From a virus: a DNA stretch of 34,486 nt. Of the stretch, positions 1 to 7,579 are shown piece by piece; the stretch's first letter is position 1; each line of letters starts with the position of its first letter. The stretch is taken from IMG/VR virus record IMGVR_UViG_3300009159_000172, positions 1 to 34,486 of that record. One strand, given 5' to 3'. The notes under the pieces were generated by a model. That model had not been told where the DNA came from. It did no database searches and was given only the letters and a program-made list of their open reading frames with translations. A program made the translations under genes and the position numbers.

Positions 1-114
1 CAAGGACAGGCTCAAGGTCAAGGACAGGCTCAAGGTCAAGGACAGGCTCAAGGACAGGCTCAAGGTCAAGGACAGGCTCAAGATGAGGAAGAAGGTCAAG
101 GACAGGCTCAAGAT
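1..114 (+). repeat. Short tandem repeat coding for QGQAQ units
   Basis: The units CAAGGTCAAGGACAGGCT and CAAGGACAGGCT alternate in tandem and keep the reading frame because their lengths (18 and 12 nt) are multiples of three. Copy number is likely to vary between isolates. Confidence 0.85.
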
Positions 115-144
115 GAGGAAGATGAAGAGGAATTACCAATTTAA
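1..144 (+). CDS. C-terminal end of a QGQAQ-repeat protein (5' end outside window)
   Basis: Frame 1 is open from the first base to TAA at 142-144 and gives 47 residues. They consist of repeated QGQAQ units followed by two acidic stretches (DEEE, DEEDEEE) and the ending LPI. No start codon lies inside the window, so this is the tail of a longer gene on the plus strand. A strong hairpin with a T run follows, consistent with the end of a transcript. Low-complexity Gln/Gly and acidic tails occur on phage structural proteins (the portal in this window also ends in a repetitive acidic tail), but nothing visible identifies the protein. Confidence 0.75.
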   Translation, partial: QGQAQGQGQAQGQGQAQGQAQGQGQAQDEEEGQGQAQDEEDEEELPI

Positions 145-167
145 TAAAATAAACTTAAATAAAATAT

Positions 168-195
168 AAACCCATCAGAAATGATGGGTTTTTTT
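168..195 (+). terminator. Rho-independent terminator
   Basis: The stem AAACCCATCA/TGATGGGTTT with a GAAA loop is followed by a run of T. It lies 23 nt after the stop of the left-edge gene. Confidence 0.9.
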
Positions 196-198
196 ATT

Positions 199-207
199 TA
201 ATATATA
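199..207 (+). promoter_or_regulatory. Late-promoter-like box TAATATATA, 6 nt before ATG
   Basis: TTTAATATATAG precedes the ATG at 214 with only 6 nt between box and start codon. The same box recurs ahead of many genes here and resembles the T4 late -10 element TATAAATA. Confidence 0.6.
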
Positions 208-213
208 GTTTAT

Positions 214-828
214 ATGAAATTCCTTAAAACATTTGAGAGTCATAGTAATGGAATATTAATTATAGTTGATGTTCAGAAGTCATTCAAGAAATACTTCTCA
301 GAGATGTATTTGAATGAATTAAAGAAGTATTGTAATAACTTTCAAAGTGTTTATCAATTGTGGGACAATCATGTGGATGGTAGAAATGTAGATAAAGACT
401 ATTTATATGATGAAACTCCTGAAATTCCAATACATGATGACCTTTATCATTTTCCAAATCAAAAGGATTTAATTGAAAAAAGATATAACTATGATGTTGA
501 CGCTGATTTCTACAAAAGAATTTTAGACAAGTCGGTCTATGATGAAATTAGTAAAGGAGAAGAGGAGAAATCACTTAGAAAAGGAGATATATTTCAAACT
601 AAGGAAGGAACGTTTATTGTATATGTTGGTAATAATCATAAGTGGCACCACCTTAGTAAAAAACTATATGATTTACTTTCAAGCTTAAAAGGGAGAATGG
701 TTACTATAGTGGGGGGCGCTGATAGTGAATGTCTAGAGGATATTTATACAGCTGCAACATCTTTAGGTGTTGAGATAAAGAGAGATTGGAAATATATCTA
801 TACCGCCACAAGTTGCCCTATCCAATAA
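214..828 (+). CDS. Isochorismatase-like (cysteine hydrolase fold) protein
   Basis: The 204-residue protein has the outline of the isochorismatase/cysteine-hydrolase superfamily. A strand ending IIVDVQKSF carries Asp19, a Lys lies at about residue 89 (IEKRYN), and near the C-terminus VGGADSECLEDIYTAATSLG matches the family pattern around the catalytic Cys (Cys173) and the following TA..A..G helix. An Asp-Lys-Cys triad is therefore possible. The middle is more divergent than in enzymes of known function, so the substrate cannot be named. The N-terminus MKFLKTFESHS resembles the capsid-targeting leaders discussed under findings. The gene has its own box and overlaps the convergent HNH gene by 11 nt at its 3' end. 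Confidence 0.55.
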   Translation: MKFLKTFESHSNGILIIVDVQKSFKKYFSEMYLNELKKYCNNFQSVYQLWDNHVDGRNVDKDYLYDETPEIPIHDDLYHFPNQKDLIEKRYNYDVDADFYKRILDKSVYDEISKGEEEKSLRKGDIFQTKEGTFIVYVGNNHKWHHLSKKLYDLLSSLKGRMVTIVGGADSECLEDIYTAATSLGVEIKRDWKYIYTATSCPIQ

Positions 829-1516
829 ATCTATTTCCTTTAGATAAATTATCTTTTGCCCATAATGGCTGGAAATTACTATAATGATTTAATTTATATA
901 TTTCCTCGTCTGATTTAGCATAACTTATTGGTATTATATGATCTATATGCCACATTCCATAGTTTTTCCAAGTCATACCGTCTTTAAATTTCAATTCTAA
1001 ATGAATTTTCAAGTCTTTGAATTCACATCCAATTATTTCCTCAGATTTTTTTGACTTTTTAATACCGTTTGATTTTATATAAGATGATATCATACTTCTT
1101 ATAGTTGTCGATAATTTGAATATAATATCATTCTTTTTCTTATTTTTGTAGTATTTATTTTTACACTCATTACATTGAGCGGATAATCCATTTTTTCTAC
1201 TCTTGTCTTTTATAAAATTTTCTATACCTTTTATATTCATACATTTTGTACAAACACTTTGATTCACATCACAAGAATCAAACATTCTCCTAATTGTTCT
1301 GATTTTTGAATTCGGATCATATTTTTTTAATTTTCTTTCTTTACTCTTACTCAATAGAATATCACGATTATCTTTATAATACTTATTGACTCTATCTTTT
1401 GACACCTGAGTATTCACACAATTTTTACACTGAGATCTATACCCATCTTTAGAATCCGATCTTTTTGAGAATTTAGATATCTCTTTTTCTTCTTTACATT
1501 TACTACATACTTTCAT
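818..1516 (-). CDS. HNH homing endonuclease with zinc-ribbon modules
   Basis: This 232-residue protein has two N-terminal Cys-rich modules, each with two C-x2-C knuckles: CSKC...CKNC (residues 4-33) and CTKC...CNEC (89-118). A basic linker follows, then a C-terminal HNH nuclease: WHIDHIIPIS (about 189-198, His190/Asp192/His193) and HYSNFQPLWAKDNLSKGN (about 211-228). That is the usual layout of free-standing phage HNH endonucleases that home into intergenic sites beside conserved genes. It sits directly downstream of gp25 on the same strand and its end overlaps the convergent gene before it. A TAATATATA box lies 4 nt before its ATG. Confidence 0.88.
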   Translation of the reverse strand: MKVCSKCKEEKEISKFSKRSDSKDGYRSQCKNCVNTQVSKDRVNKYYKDNRDILLSKSKERKLKKYDPNSKIRTIRRMFDSCDVNQSVCTKCMNIKGIENFIKDKSRKNGLSAQCNECKNKYYKNKKKNDIIFKLSTTIRSMISSYIKSNGIKKSKKSEEIIGCEFKDLKIHLELKFKDGMTWKNYGMWHIDHIIPISYAKSDEEIYKLNHYSNFQPLWAKDNLSKGNRFIG

Positions 1517-1520
1517 ATTT

Positions 1521-1529
1521 TATATATTA
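1521..1529 (-). promoter_or_regulatory. Late-promoter-like box TAATATATA, 4 nt before ATG
   Basis: Read on the minus strand, TAATATATA is followed by 4 nt and then the ATG of the HNH gene at 1516. This is the tight 4-nt spacing class. Confidence 0.6.
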
Positions 1530-1566
1530 AAACACGAAAGGTTCCTTTTGCCGTTGTCCTATCTAA

Positions 1567-1944
1567 TTAGACTACACTAGCATAAACTTGATATCCAGCT
1601 ATTTGGAAATTAATCACCATATATTCCAAATGCCTTGAAGGATGATCAAAAAAATCGACTAATAACTCATAATCTATACCCTCAATTTCCGGAATGTAAT
1701 CCGATATTTGAGCTCGTATCTCAGCTTGTATTGCAGTAGCTGATAATTTAGTTTCATGTAATAGTAAAGTAAGATCTGCTCCAAAATTAGGCTCACAAAG
1801 TACCTCACCCTTATTAGTAAAAACAATCATCTCATATTTCTGAACAATAACTCTTATTAGATCATCCTCAATTAACTCAGGGTCTCTGAAATTAGGATGA
1901 CCAAGATATCCAATATAAAAATCAATAAAGTTAAATGCAGCCAT
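1567..1944 (-). CDS. 25: Baseplate wedge protein, gp25-like
   Basis: The 125-residue protein matches the gp25/gpW-like wedge family (T4 gp25 is 132 residues). The central segment EMIVFTNKGEVLCEPNFGAD, followed by LTLLLHE and a helix AIQAEIRAQISDYIPEIEG, is the characteristic core. In T4-type particles gp25 sits in the inner baseplate wedge at the start of the sheath and is essential for assembly. It is read leftward with gp44 just upstream (28 nt gap). A TAATATATA box lies 8 nt before the ATG. Confidence 0.92.
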   Translation of the reverse strand: MAAFNFIDFYIGYLGHPNFRDPELIEDDLIRVIVQKYEMIVFTNKGEVLCEPNFGADLTLLLHETKLSATAIQAEIRAQISDYIPEIEGIDYELLVDFFDHPSRHLEYMVINFQIAGYQVYASVV

Positions 1945-1952
1945 AGGTGAAT

Positions 1953-1961
1953 TATATATTA
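1953..1961 (-). promoter_or_regulatory. Late-promoter-like box TAATATATA for gp25
   Basis: On the minus strand TTTAATATATAATTCACCT directly precedes the gp25 ATG, leaving 8 nt between box and start codon. Confidence 0.6.
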
Positions 1962-1972
1962 AATATACTTTC

Positions 1973-2944
1973 CTACTTATTTTTCAATATGTTATTAAAT
2001 TTACCTATTATTGTCATACCAAGTATTATAGGATCAGTAGATTCTTGTAATTTTGGACCATAGTCAGAAATAACGTAATTACACTCAAATAAATTATTAA
2101 CATTTGTACGTTTTTGTTCGATATACCAATCAACAAATTGTTTACCTAAAAGTGAAATCATAACATCAATTTTATCCGGACCAAAACAATTCATTAAAAA
2201 ATGATAAGTTTCATCATATTCTAAACTATCATTAAGAATTAATTGATATAAATCAGACTTTGTTTTAGCTGAAACATTGATAAACTCAGTTTGTTGACCA
2301 CCCGTATCAATAAAATTCTGCAATTCAACTAGAACACTTCTAAAATCGGGAAACTTCTTTGTAATAATAGACACCAAATTTTCTTTTGAGATATCAAAAT
2401 TCTCATCTGGTAGAATTGTACTCGATATTCTTTTGTAGATAGCTTGTTTTAGGTATTTTTCCTCATCAATACTTTGACAATCAAAATTAATTTGAGGAAT
2501 CCTAGACTTGATACCATCTGAAATTTTATTAATGTGATTTGTTGTTATTATGAATCTAACATTCCTATTATACTTTTCAATAAAGGCCTTAAACGCATCT
2601 TGAAACTGAGCAGAAACTCTCTCAAACTCATCTAAGAAAATATATTTAATATCATCTACGGAATCCATCATAGGACTAAACTTACAAAAATCTTCTATCT
2701 GATTTCTCAAAATATCGATTGATGTAAAAAGTGAACTATTTAACTCTAAGTAAGGTTTATCTTTTGAATACTTTCCAATAAGTATTCTTGCTAACGATGT
2801 TTTACCGGTACCATAATGACCATAAAAAATGTAATTCTGAGAAACACCCTCGTTAAAATGATTTCTAATTCTTGGTAATAGAATAATATCATCAAGTGTT
2901 TTTGGTCTCCACTTCTCCCAAAGTAATAATTTTGTAACTGACAT
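1973..2944 (-). CDS. 44: Sliding-clamp loader large subunit, gp44-like AAA+ ATPase
   Basis: This is an AAA+ clamp-loader subunit of about 323 residues (T4 gp44 is 319). It opens the sliding clamp and places it on primer-template DNA for replication and, in T4, late transcription. Visible motifs include WEKWRP near the N-terminus, Walker A GHYGTGKTS, Walker B YIFLDEFE, a sensor-1 region IITTNH and the SR of KSRIPQI (arginine-finger position). The longest reading frame starts at 2965 (MLFYKNIM...). I prefer the ATG at 2944 because a TATAAAAA box lies exactly 4 nt before it, as for other genes here, and because MSVTKLLLWEKWRP is close to the family start. The small subunit gp62 and the clamp gp45 are not in this window. 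Confidence 0.9.
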   Translation of the reverse strand: MSVTKLLLWEKWRPKTLDDIILLPRIRNHFNEGVSQNYIFYGHYGTGKTSLARILIGKYSKDKPYLELNSSLFTSIDILRNQIEDFCKFSPMMDSVDDIKYIFLDEFERVSAQFQDAFKAFIEKYNRNVRFIITTNHINKISDGIKSRIPQINFDCQSIDEEKYLKQAIYKRISSTILPDENFDISKENLVSIITKKFPDFRSVLVELQNFIDTGGQQTEFINVSAKTKSDLYQLILNDSLEYDETYHFLMNCFGPDKIDVMISLLGKQFVDWYIEQKRTNVNNLFECNYVISDYGPKLQESTDPIILGMTIIGKFNNILKNK

Positions 2945-2948
2945 AATA

Positions 2949-2956
2949 TTTTTATA
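2949..2956 (-). promoter_or_regulatory. Possible late box TATAAAAA, 4 nt before ATG at 2944
   Basis: On the minus strand TATAAAAA is followed by TATT and then ATG. Spacing matches the 4-nt class, but the sequence is only one of many A/T-rich possibilities here. Confidence 0.35.
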
Positions 2957-2998
2957 AAATAACATTGTTTTTGTTTAAGATAAGAGAAATAAAAGTTT

Positions 2999-3008
2999 TT
3001 ATATATAA
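2999..3008. promoter_or_regulatory. Palindromic TTATATATAA box between divergent genes
   Basis: The box lies between gp44 (minus) and gp15 (plus). It is symmetric, so it could serve either direction. On the plus strand it is 19 nt before the gp15 ATG. Confidence 0.5.
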
Positions 3009-3027
3009 CCTACAATCGAATTAATTT

Positions 3028-4146
3028 ATGATAGGAGAAAGATTTAATTTTGAAGATGTATTTTTTAGAGACTTAACTGTTTGTGTTCTAGATACACTAG
3101 AAGGTCAAATTAAATGGATAAATAGATTTTCCAAGGGAGATGTTTTTGTTCAAGTACCAATATACTACTCACTTACAGGTGATGAGAGATTTCTACTTGA
3201 CACATTTCAAGACGATATAGTTTCGGAAAATAGATTTGTCGAATTAAATACTGACATCATCCCAAGAGGTCATTTAACAATGACTGGATTTAACATCAGA
3301 GGAGACGAATTTGCCAATCCAAACGTTTGGTTAAGAATGGTAGTCGAGAATGAAAAGGAAATAAGAAAAGTTTTAGCTAAAGTAAGAGCTGTCCCAATAA
3401 CAGTCAATTACGAACTTACTATAAAACTAGCAAGTGAGATTGATACATTTAAGTGTAGTCAAGCTATAATGGACACCATGTGGTTATATAAATTTATGTA
3501 TTTTGAGCATAACTTTATGAATATTGATGCTGTAATATTAATGCCAGATACAAATCAAATCACACTCGCTAGAGAAAAGAATTTAACATCTGATAATAAT
3601 ATAGAGTTAAAGGCTTCTTTTGAGGTACAAACTTACTATCCAGCATTTAGAAAAGATAGAATAAGCATGGAAGGATATCCAGTTTCTTATGGTGATGGGG
3701 CAACTTATGACGGAAATGAATGGGGAATAGATGGATATCCCGAGAATATGCTTGAACCACAGCCAACAGGAGGTCCAAATCCACCATTCTACAGATTTCC
3801 AGATCACTGGGCACAACCACCAGGATTTCCTGGTGCTGTACCAGGACCACCATATTATCCATTTCCTGGAGGCCCGAGACCAAATGATGGTGGAGCAACT
3901 GCTCTATCAGGAACAACTAGTTTTACAGATTTTCCAAATGATACTACAAACTCGGGAACAAATCCTGGTCTGAATGGTGGACCACCGACAACAAATCAAG
4001 ATTATTTCTTGTATGCACCTAAAAGAACAAGATGGTTTAATAATATATTAAAAGCTCGAGATGCAGCAAGATCTAGAACTGTAAATACACAAACACCGTC
4101 GTCAAATTCAGGAAATAGTAATCCCCCAAGTGGACCAAATGTATAG
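3028..4146 (+). CDS. 15: Tail terminator / sheath-stabiliser, gp15-like, with Pro/Gly-rich tail
   Basis: The first 220 or so residues follow T4 gp15 in order. They show KGDVFVQVPIYY (T4 SGDKFIRVPITY), a TDIIPRGHLTMTGFNI strand (T4 ILPRINLHLVDFSY), VPITVNYELTIKL followed by a helix and IDAVILMP, and a final IELKASFEVQTYYPAF (T4 RRIEWSLTFEVNGWMYP). gp15 caps the finished tail tube and sheath and joins tail to head. Residues from about 245 to 372 are a Pro/Gly/Asn-rich extension. T4 gp15 also ends in a shorter Pro-rich tail, so the protein is about 100 residues longer than T4's. The call rests on pattern comparison from memory, not an alignment. Confidence 0.7.
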   Translation: MIGERFNFEDVFFRDLTVCVLDTLEGQIKWINRFSKGDVFVQVPIYYSLTGDERFLLDTFQDDIVSENRFVELNTDIIPRGHLTMTGFNIRGDEFANPNVWLRMVVENEKEIRKVLAKVRAVPITVNYELTIKLASEIDTFKCSQAIMDTMWLYKFMYFEHNFMNIDAVILMPDTNQITLAREKNLTSDNNIELKASFEVQTYYPAFRKDRISMEGYPVSYGDGATYDGNEWGIDGYPENMLEPQPTGGPNPPFYRFPDHWAQPPGFPGAVPGPPYYPFPGGPRPNDGGATALSGTTSFTDFPNDTTNSGTNPGLNGGPPTTNQDYFLYAPKRTRWFNNILKARDAARSRTVNTQTPSSNSGNSNPPSGPNV

Positions 4147-4179
4147 AAATAAAAATGGTAAAAAATCACTTTTTATACG

Positions 4180-4188
4180 TAATATATA
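4180..4188 (+). promoter_or_regulatory. Late-promoter-like box TAATATATA with A-rich leader
   Basis: The box lies 28 nt before the ATG at 4217. The leader between them is almost all A and T (AAATAAAAAAAAATATT), typical of the long-spacing class in this window. Confidence 0.6.
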
Positions 4189-4216
4189 GATTAAATAAAA
4201 AAAAATATTTTAAAAT

Positions 4217-5500
4217 ATGAAGAATCTTAAACTCGAACTGTTTAACTTCAAGAAAAATCTTTCACTTGACCAAGAAGATATTTCTGTTATTATAGAAGGA
4301 CACATGAATGCTTGTAATGAACACTCAGAAAAAGCTATAATTAGCTCTCTTAATGAGAGACTTAAAGTTTTCACTTATGATAGAAGTGTTAAATCACTTC
4401 TTGAAAATCTTAATGATGATATGAAAAACTATGAACTTTTATATGAATTAAAAAGTTTATATAATGTTCTAAACTCTCAAAATCAAGGTGAGATGTACAG
4501 ACAACCTATTAACGTTTTATTACAAACAATCAGTTTAGATTCTGATCAAGATAGAATGTCTAAAATACTTAATGAACTAGCAATTTACGACTGGGTTCCT
4601 GAGATTAAATTATTTGTTCATAACCTTACTAAATCTCCAGAAAAAAGAACTAATCTTTTATCAGGTGGAAAAGGTGAATCAATTTTCACAATTGTTGAAC
4701 AAGTTGAAGATGGTCATATTGCATTGATAAAAGATTCTTGGTTTATTTTAACAGAAAATAATATTGAAAAAACTCTTTTAGAAAATCATGTTAAAAATGA
4801 AGAAGACTTAACAAAACTTAGAACTCTTGAAACGGCAATGAAATATGCTACTATAACAGAAGATAGAGTTAACTTCAGAATTTCTGAATACTTAACACTT
4901 GGTCTTTCAGTTTCTAAAAAAGGTGGACTTTTCATCAATGACGATGAGATGAACGAAGAAACTACATTAGAAAGTCTTTTCTCTTCTCCTATCGTTCCAA
5001 TTGTAAACAAAAACTTTTACCCAGTTTTACAAGAAGTTTCTGAAAACTTAGATAAATTTGTAGAACTAGATGTTGTTAAAAGAGTTGGTAACTTAGTAAA
5101 TCCTTATTTAGAGTGTTTTGCTTTTAACTACAAGAACGCTATCTTTCTTTACAGATGTGATGAGAGATATGGTAACTCTTTCTTCAAATACGAATCAGCA
5201 ATTGAATTAGTAAATGAAGTAAGAAACGAATTAAATTATGACTTAACTTATTTCTATGAAAATAGACTAAGTAAAGAAGTTATCGTTAAAAGAAAACTAG
5301 AAGATAAAGAAAGAGAAATCAGTCTTAAATTAGAAGATGTTCAATTTAACATGGAAAAAGTTAAAGGTTCTATCCAAATGATTGGCGAATCAGAAGTTTT
5401 AACTACTGCTCTTAAGAACTTAAACAAGAGATCAGAGGTTTTAACATCAGAACTTGAAGGTATTAAAGAATTACAATATAAAGAAAGAATTAAACTTTAA
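4217..5500 (+). CDS. Unknown protein, probably abundant, with C-terminal coiled coil
   Basis: The 427-residue product is not recognised. The N-terminal third is helical and charged, and the middle has short beta-rich stretches (ESIFTIVEQVEDGHIALIKD). Residues from about 350 to the end (KRKLEDKEREISLKLEDVQ...) form a long charged helix likely to be a coiled coil. No signal peptide or membrane segment is visible. Codons are enriched in CTT, AAC, TTC and GAA like those of the capsid protein, and the gene stands alone between its own box with an A-rich leader and a strong terminator. Both suggest high late expression, so a virion component or major internal protein is the likeliest role. This is inferred from context only. 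Confidence 0.75.
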   Translation: MKNLKLELFNFKKNLSLDQEDISVIIEGHMNACNEHSEKAIISSLNERLKVFTYDRSVKSLLENLNDDMKNYELLYELKSLYNVLNSQNQGEMYRQPINVLLQTISLDSDQDRMSKILNELAIYDWVPEIKLFVHNLTKSPEKRTNLLSGGKGESIFTIVEQVEDGHIALIKDSWFILTENNIEKTLLENHVKNEEDLTKLRTLETAMKYATITEDRVNFRISEYLTLGLSVSKKGGLFINDDEMNEETTLESLFSSPIVPIVNKNFYPVLQEVSENLDKFVELDVVKRVGNLVNPYLECFAFNYKNAIFLYRCDERYGNSFFKYESAIELVNEVRNELNYDLTYFYENRLSKEVIVKRKLEDKEREISLKLEDVQFNMEKVKGSIQMIGESEVLTTALKNLNKRSEVLTSELEGIKELQYKERIKL

Positions 5501-5515
5501 TTTTAATTAGATATT

Positions 5516-5547
5516 AAAAAATCCTCAAAGAAATTTGAGGATTTTTT
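5516..5547 (+). terminator. Rho-independent terminator
   Basis: The stem AATCCTCAAA/TTTGAGGATT is flanked by an A run and a T run. It lies 15 nt after the stop at 5500. Confidence 0.9.
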
Positions 5548-5571
5548 ATTTTTAAAACTTTTTTAGTTAAT

Positions 5572-5580
5572 TAATATATA
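5572..5580 (+). promoter_or_regulatory. Late-promoter-like box TAATATATA ahead of the gp55 locus
   Basis: The box ends 2 nt before the ATG at 5583 (start of the short leader frame) and 58 nt before the internal gp55 ATG at 5639. Confidence 0.55.
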
Positions 5581-5582
5581 AC

Positions 5583-5627
5583 ATGAAAGCATTCCCAAAA
5601 AAGAGTTCAGTCTCTTACAAAAAATAA
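5583..5627 (+). other. Short leader frame MKAFPKKSSVSYKK, possible frameshifted N-terminus of gp55
   Basis: A 14-codon frame starts directly after a late-type box and ends at TAA (5625-5627). It contains the heptamer A-AAA-AAG at 5597-5603 in the phase used for -1 slippage. A -1 shift there would run on through KEFSLLQKINAKLM into the gp55 frame without a stop. Either gp55 is made by frameshifting, an A is missing from the A6 run in this sequence, or the frame is a chance ORF. A weak hairpin AAGAG/CTCTT (5601-5616) overlaps the site. Confidence 0.45.
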
Positions 5628-5638
5628 ATGCTAAATTA

Positions 5639-6004
5639 ATGTATTTAAATAACAAAGACCTTTATGTTGAAGTAATAATATCTAAAGCACAAGGAAAACT
5701 AACAAGAAACGCAGAAAAAATGTTAGAACTACTAGCTAAAAAGACGATAAAAAAAATGAGATATTGGTCTAACGATGATAAGTTAGATTGTTACCAATCG
5801 GGTTTATTAGATATGTTCCAAAACTGGTACAATTTTAACGAAGATAAATCAGTTAACGCATTTGCTTATTTCACAGAAGTATTTAAGAGAGGTATAGCAA
5901 AAGGTTATAACGAACTTTATAAGAAAAAAGGTGATAACGACCACCTAATTAAATTAATCTCAATAGAAGGATCGAATGACGGAATGGGACTACACTCACT
6001 CTAA
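5639..6004 (+). CDS. 55: Late-transcription sigma factor, gp55-like
   Basis: The 121 residues follow T4 gp55 (185 residues) closely in pattern. YLNNKDLYVEVI matches YVNNKELLQAI, and DDKLDCYQSGLLDMFQNWYNFNEDKSVNAFAYFTEVFKR (in two parts here) matches the T4 segment with [33 protein letters not shown]. gp55 is a minimal sigma factor that directs host RNA polymerase to TATAAATA late promoters together with the sliding clamp. The protein lacks much of the T4 C-terminus, including an obvious clamp-binding end like T4 SLDFLYE, and ends MGLHSL. The ATG at 5639 is the first in frame, but the frame stays open upstream to a stop at 5579-5581 and that stretch reads like protein, so the true N-terminus may be supplied by frameshifting from 5583. 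Confidence 0.85.
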   Translation: MYLNNKDLYVEVIISKAQGKLTRNAEKMLELLAKKTIKKMRYWSNDDKLDCYQSGLLDMFQNWYNFNEDKSVNAFAYFTEVFKRGIAKGYNELYKKKGDNDHLIKLISIEGSNDGMGLHSL

Positions 6005-6060
6005 TATCAATCTTAAAACAGAAGAAACAAAAGTAAAAAATTCAAAACATATTTAAAATA

Positions 6061-6088
6061 AAAAAACCACTCATTTGAGTGGTTTTTT
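6061..6088. terminator. Bidirectional terminator between gp55 and glnA
   Basis: The stem AAAACCACTCA/TGAGTGGTTTT has A and T runs on both sides, so it can end transcription of both convergent genes. Confidence 0.92.
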
Positions 6089-6102
6089 CTTTATTATTTA
6101 TA

Positions 6103-7203
6103 TTAAGCTTCAGTTTCAACTTCAGAATAAACAGTTTGTAACATTCTTTCAGCAACTAAATAAGGATCACAGTTTGATGATGGTCTTCTATCCTCAAAAT
6201 ATCCTTTTCCTTCAACGATTGATTGAGCTGGAATACGAATTGAAGTGTCTCTTGTGCTAAATCCATAACTAAAATCATGAATTGAAGATGTTTCATGTTC
6301 TCCAGTCAATCTCATATCATTGAAAAGTCCATAAACCTCAATGTGTTTGTTATGATTTTCTTCTAATTTTGACATAGTTTCTTTGATGATATCTAATCCA
6401 CCTTCTTCTCTCATTTCTTTAGTAGAGAAATTAACATGACATCCAGTTCCATTCCAATCACCCTTTAACGGTTTAGGATGGAAAGACACATTTGTATTCC
6501 ATTTTTCAGCAACTCTTTGTAGAATATATCTCGAAACCCACATTTGGTCAGATCCATTCAGTGGTGTTACTGGACCAATTTGATACTCCCATTGTCCTAA
6601 TAAAACTTCAGCATTGATTCCAGAAATTTCCAATCCGATTTCCATACACATACTCATATGTTCTTCTACGATTTCTCTACCAACCACAGAGTCTGCTCCG
6701 ATACCACAATAGTAATCACCTTGTGGTCTTGGTGTGTTTGATAAATATCCTGAGTGTGGATCTAAAGTGAATCCTAATGGAATACCTTCTCCTATTCCAA
6801 ATGGAACCTCAGGTTTATGAGTAAGAGTATATTCTTGTTCCCAACCAAACCATGGCGATTCTGACTTTTCAAGTTTATTTAAACCAAGTTCAGATGTTTT
6901 TTGAGCCAATTTGTGTCTCATATTTGATGAATGTGGTGTTCCGTCCGGATTCAATACAGAACAAAAAACTAATTTGTTTGGACCTTTTCTAAATGGATCA
7001 TATGTCACAAATACAGGTTTCAATAAACAGTCAGTGTTTTCACCTTTTCCGGCTTTTGCTTGTAATGTTGAACTTCCATCAAATGACCAAACAGAATAGT
7101 CAGATGGTGTCATTGAATCCACATTATCAACAATTTTAGTTTTACTCCTGAGTTGTTGGGGCTCAGACCCATCTAACCAAATGTACTCTAATTTAATTTT
7201 CAT
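6103..7203 (-). CDS. glnA: Glutamine synthetase, type II (eukaryote-like GSII)
   Basis: The complete 366-residue enzyme forms glutamine from glutamate, ammonia and ATP. The sequence is of the GSII class: VWSFDGSST (about 38-46), PWFGWEQEYTL with metal ligands Glu122/Glu124, YYCGIGADSVVGREIVEEH (164-182), INAEVLLGQWEYQIGP with Glu199/Glu206, NGTGCHVNFSTK with His256, and SIRIPAQ then GKGYFEDRRPSSNCDPY with Glu337 and Arg339/Arg340. All key residues are present and the length is normal, so the enzyme is probably active. GSII occurs in eukaryotes and some bacteria, including Bacteroidetes, so capture from the host is plausible. A full GS is an unusual phage gene. It ends at a bidirectional terminator. 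No clear promoter box is seen upstream. Confidence 0.97.
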   Translation of the reverse strand: MKIKLEYIWLDGSEPQQLRSKTKIVDNVDSMTPSDYSVWSFDGSSTLQAKAGKGENTDCLLKPVFVTYDPFRKGPNKLVFCSVLNPDGTPHSSNMRHKLAQKTSELGLNKLEKSESPWFGWEQEYTLTHKPEVPFGIGEGIPLGFTLDPHSGYLSNTPRPQGDYYCGIGADSVVGREIVEEHMSMCMEIGLEISGINAEVLLGQWEYQIGPVTPLNGSDQMWVSRYILQRVAEKWNTNVSFHPKPLKGDWNGTGCHVNFSTKEMREEGGLDIIKETMSKLEENHNKHIEVYGLFNDMRLTGEHETSSIHDFSYGFSTRDTSIRIPAQSIVEGKGYFEDRRPSSNCDPYLVAERMLQTVYSEVETEA

Positions 7204-7279
7204 ATATCGTTTTTTTTATTTTATTAAATAAAGTAAACTTTGTTTATCACCAACCATATATTTAGTAAATTTTTTCACT

Positions 7280-7579
7280 ATGAATAAAGCTATTTTACAA
7301 ATCTGGGAAGAGTCAAGTATTGATAATAATATTTTACCGATTGGAGGAACATTACACATAGATACTAAAGAAAGAAATGAGTATGTTAATAGAATATATG
7401 CTGGTAGAGACTCAAATCAAATTCCTAACAGATACGAAAGAATATCGGGGAGTGAAGTAGAGGCTTTTATAAATGATTCTATCTTTAATATACTTTTGGA
7501 TAAAAAAACCATTATATTAGAAGAATATGAATTAAATAACTTAGTGAATATGAATGAAATTATTACAGAAAATGATTAA
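7280..7579 (+). CDS. Hypothetical protein, 99 aa
   Basis: The protein is not recognised. It is acidic and soluble, with a short beta segment (LPIGGTLHIDTKE) and a C-terminal half rich in Ile/Leu/Glu. It is divergent from glnA, with a 76-nt AT-rich gap between their start codons. Its 3' end overlaps the following membrane-protein gene by 8 nt, suggesting translational coupling. Confidence 0.7.
   Translation: MNKAILQIWEESSIDNNILPIGGTLHIDTKERNEYVNRIYAGRDSNQIPNRYERISGSEVEAFINDSIFNILLDKKTIILEEYELNNLVNMNEIITEND

Noticed and set aside
1517-1580. tRNA-like piece on the minus strand (GTCTAATTAGATAGGAC looks like a D-arm)
   Set aside because: No anticodon stem, T-arm or acceptor pairing could be drawn, and part of it is the end of the gp25 coding sequence.
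3647-3973. Overlapping frames on both strands within the gp15 Pro/Gly-rich tail
   Set aside because: They arise from the biased codon use of the tail and show no start signal or conserved pattern.
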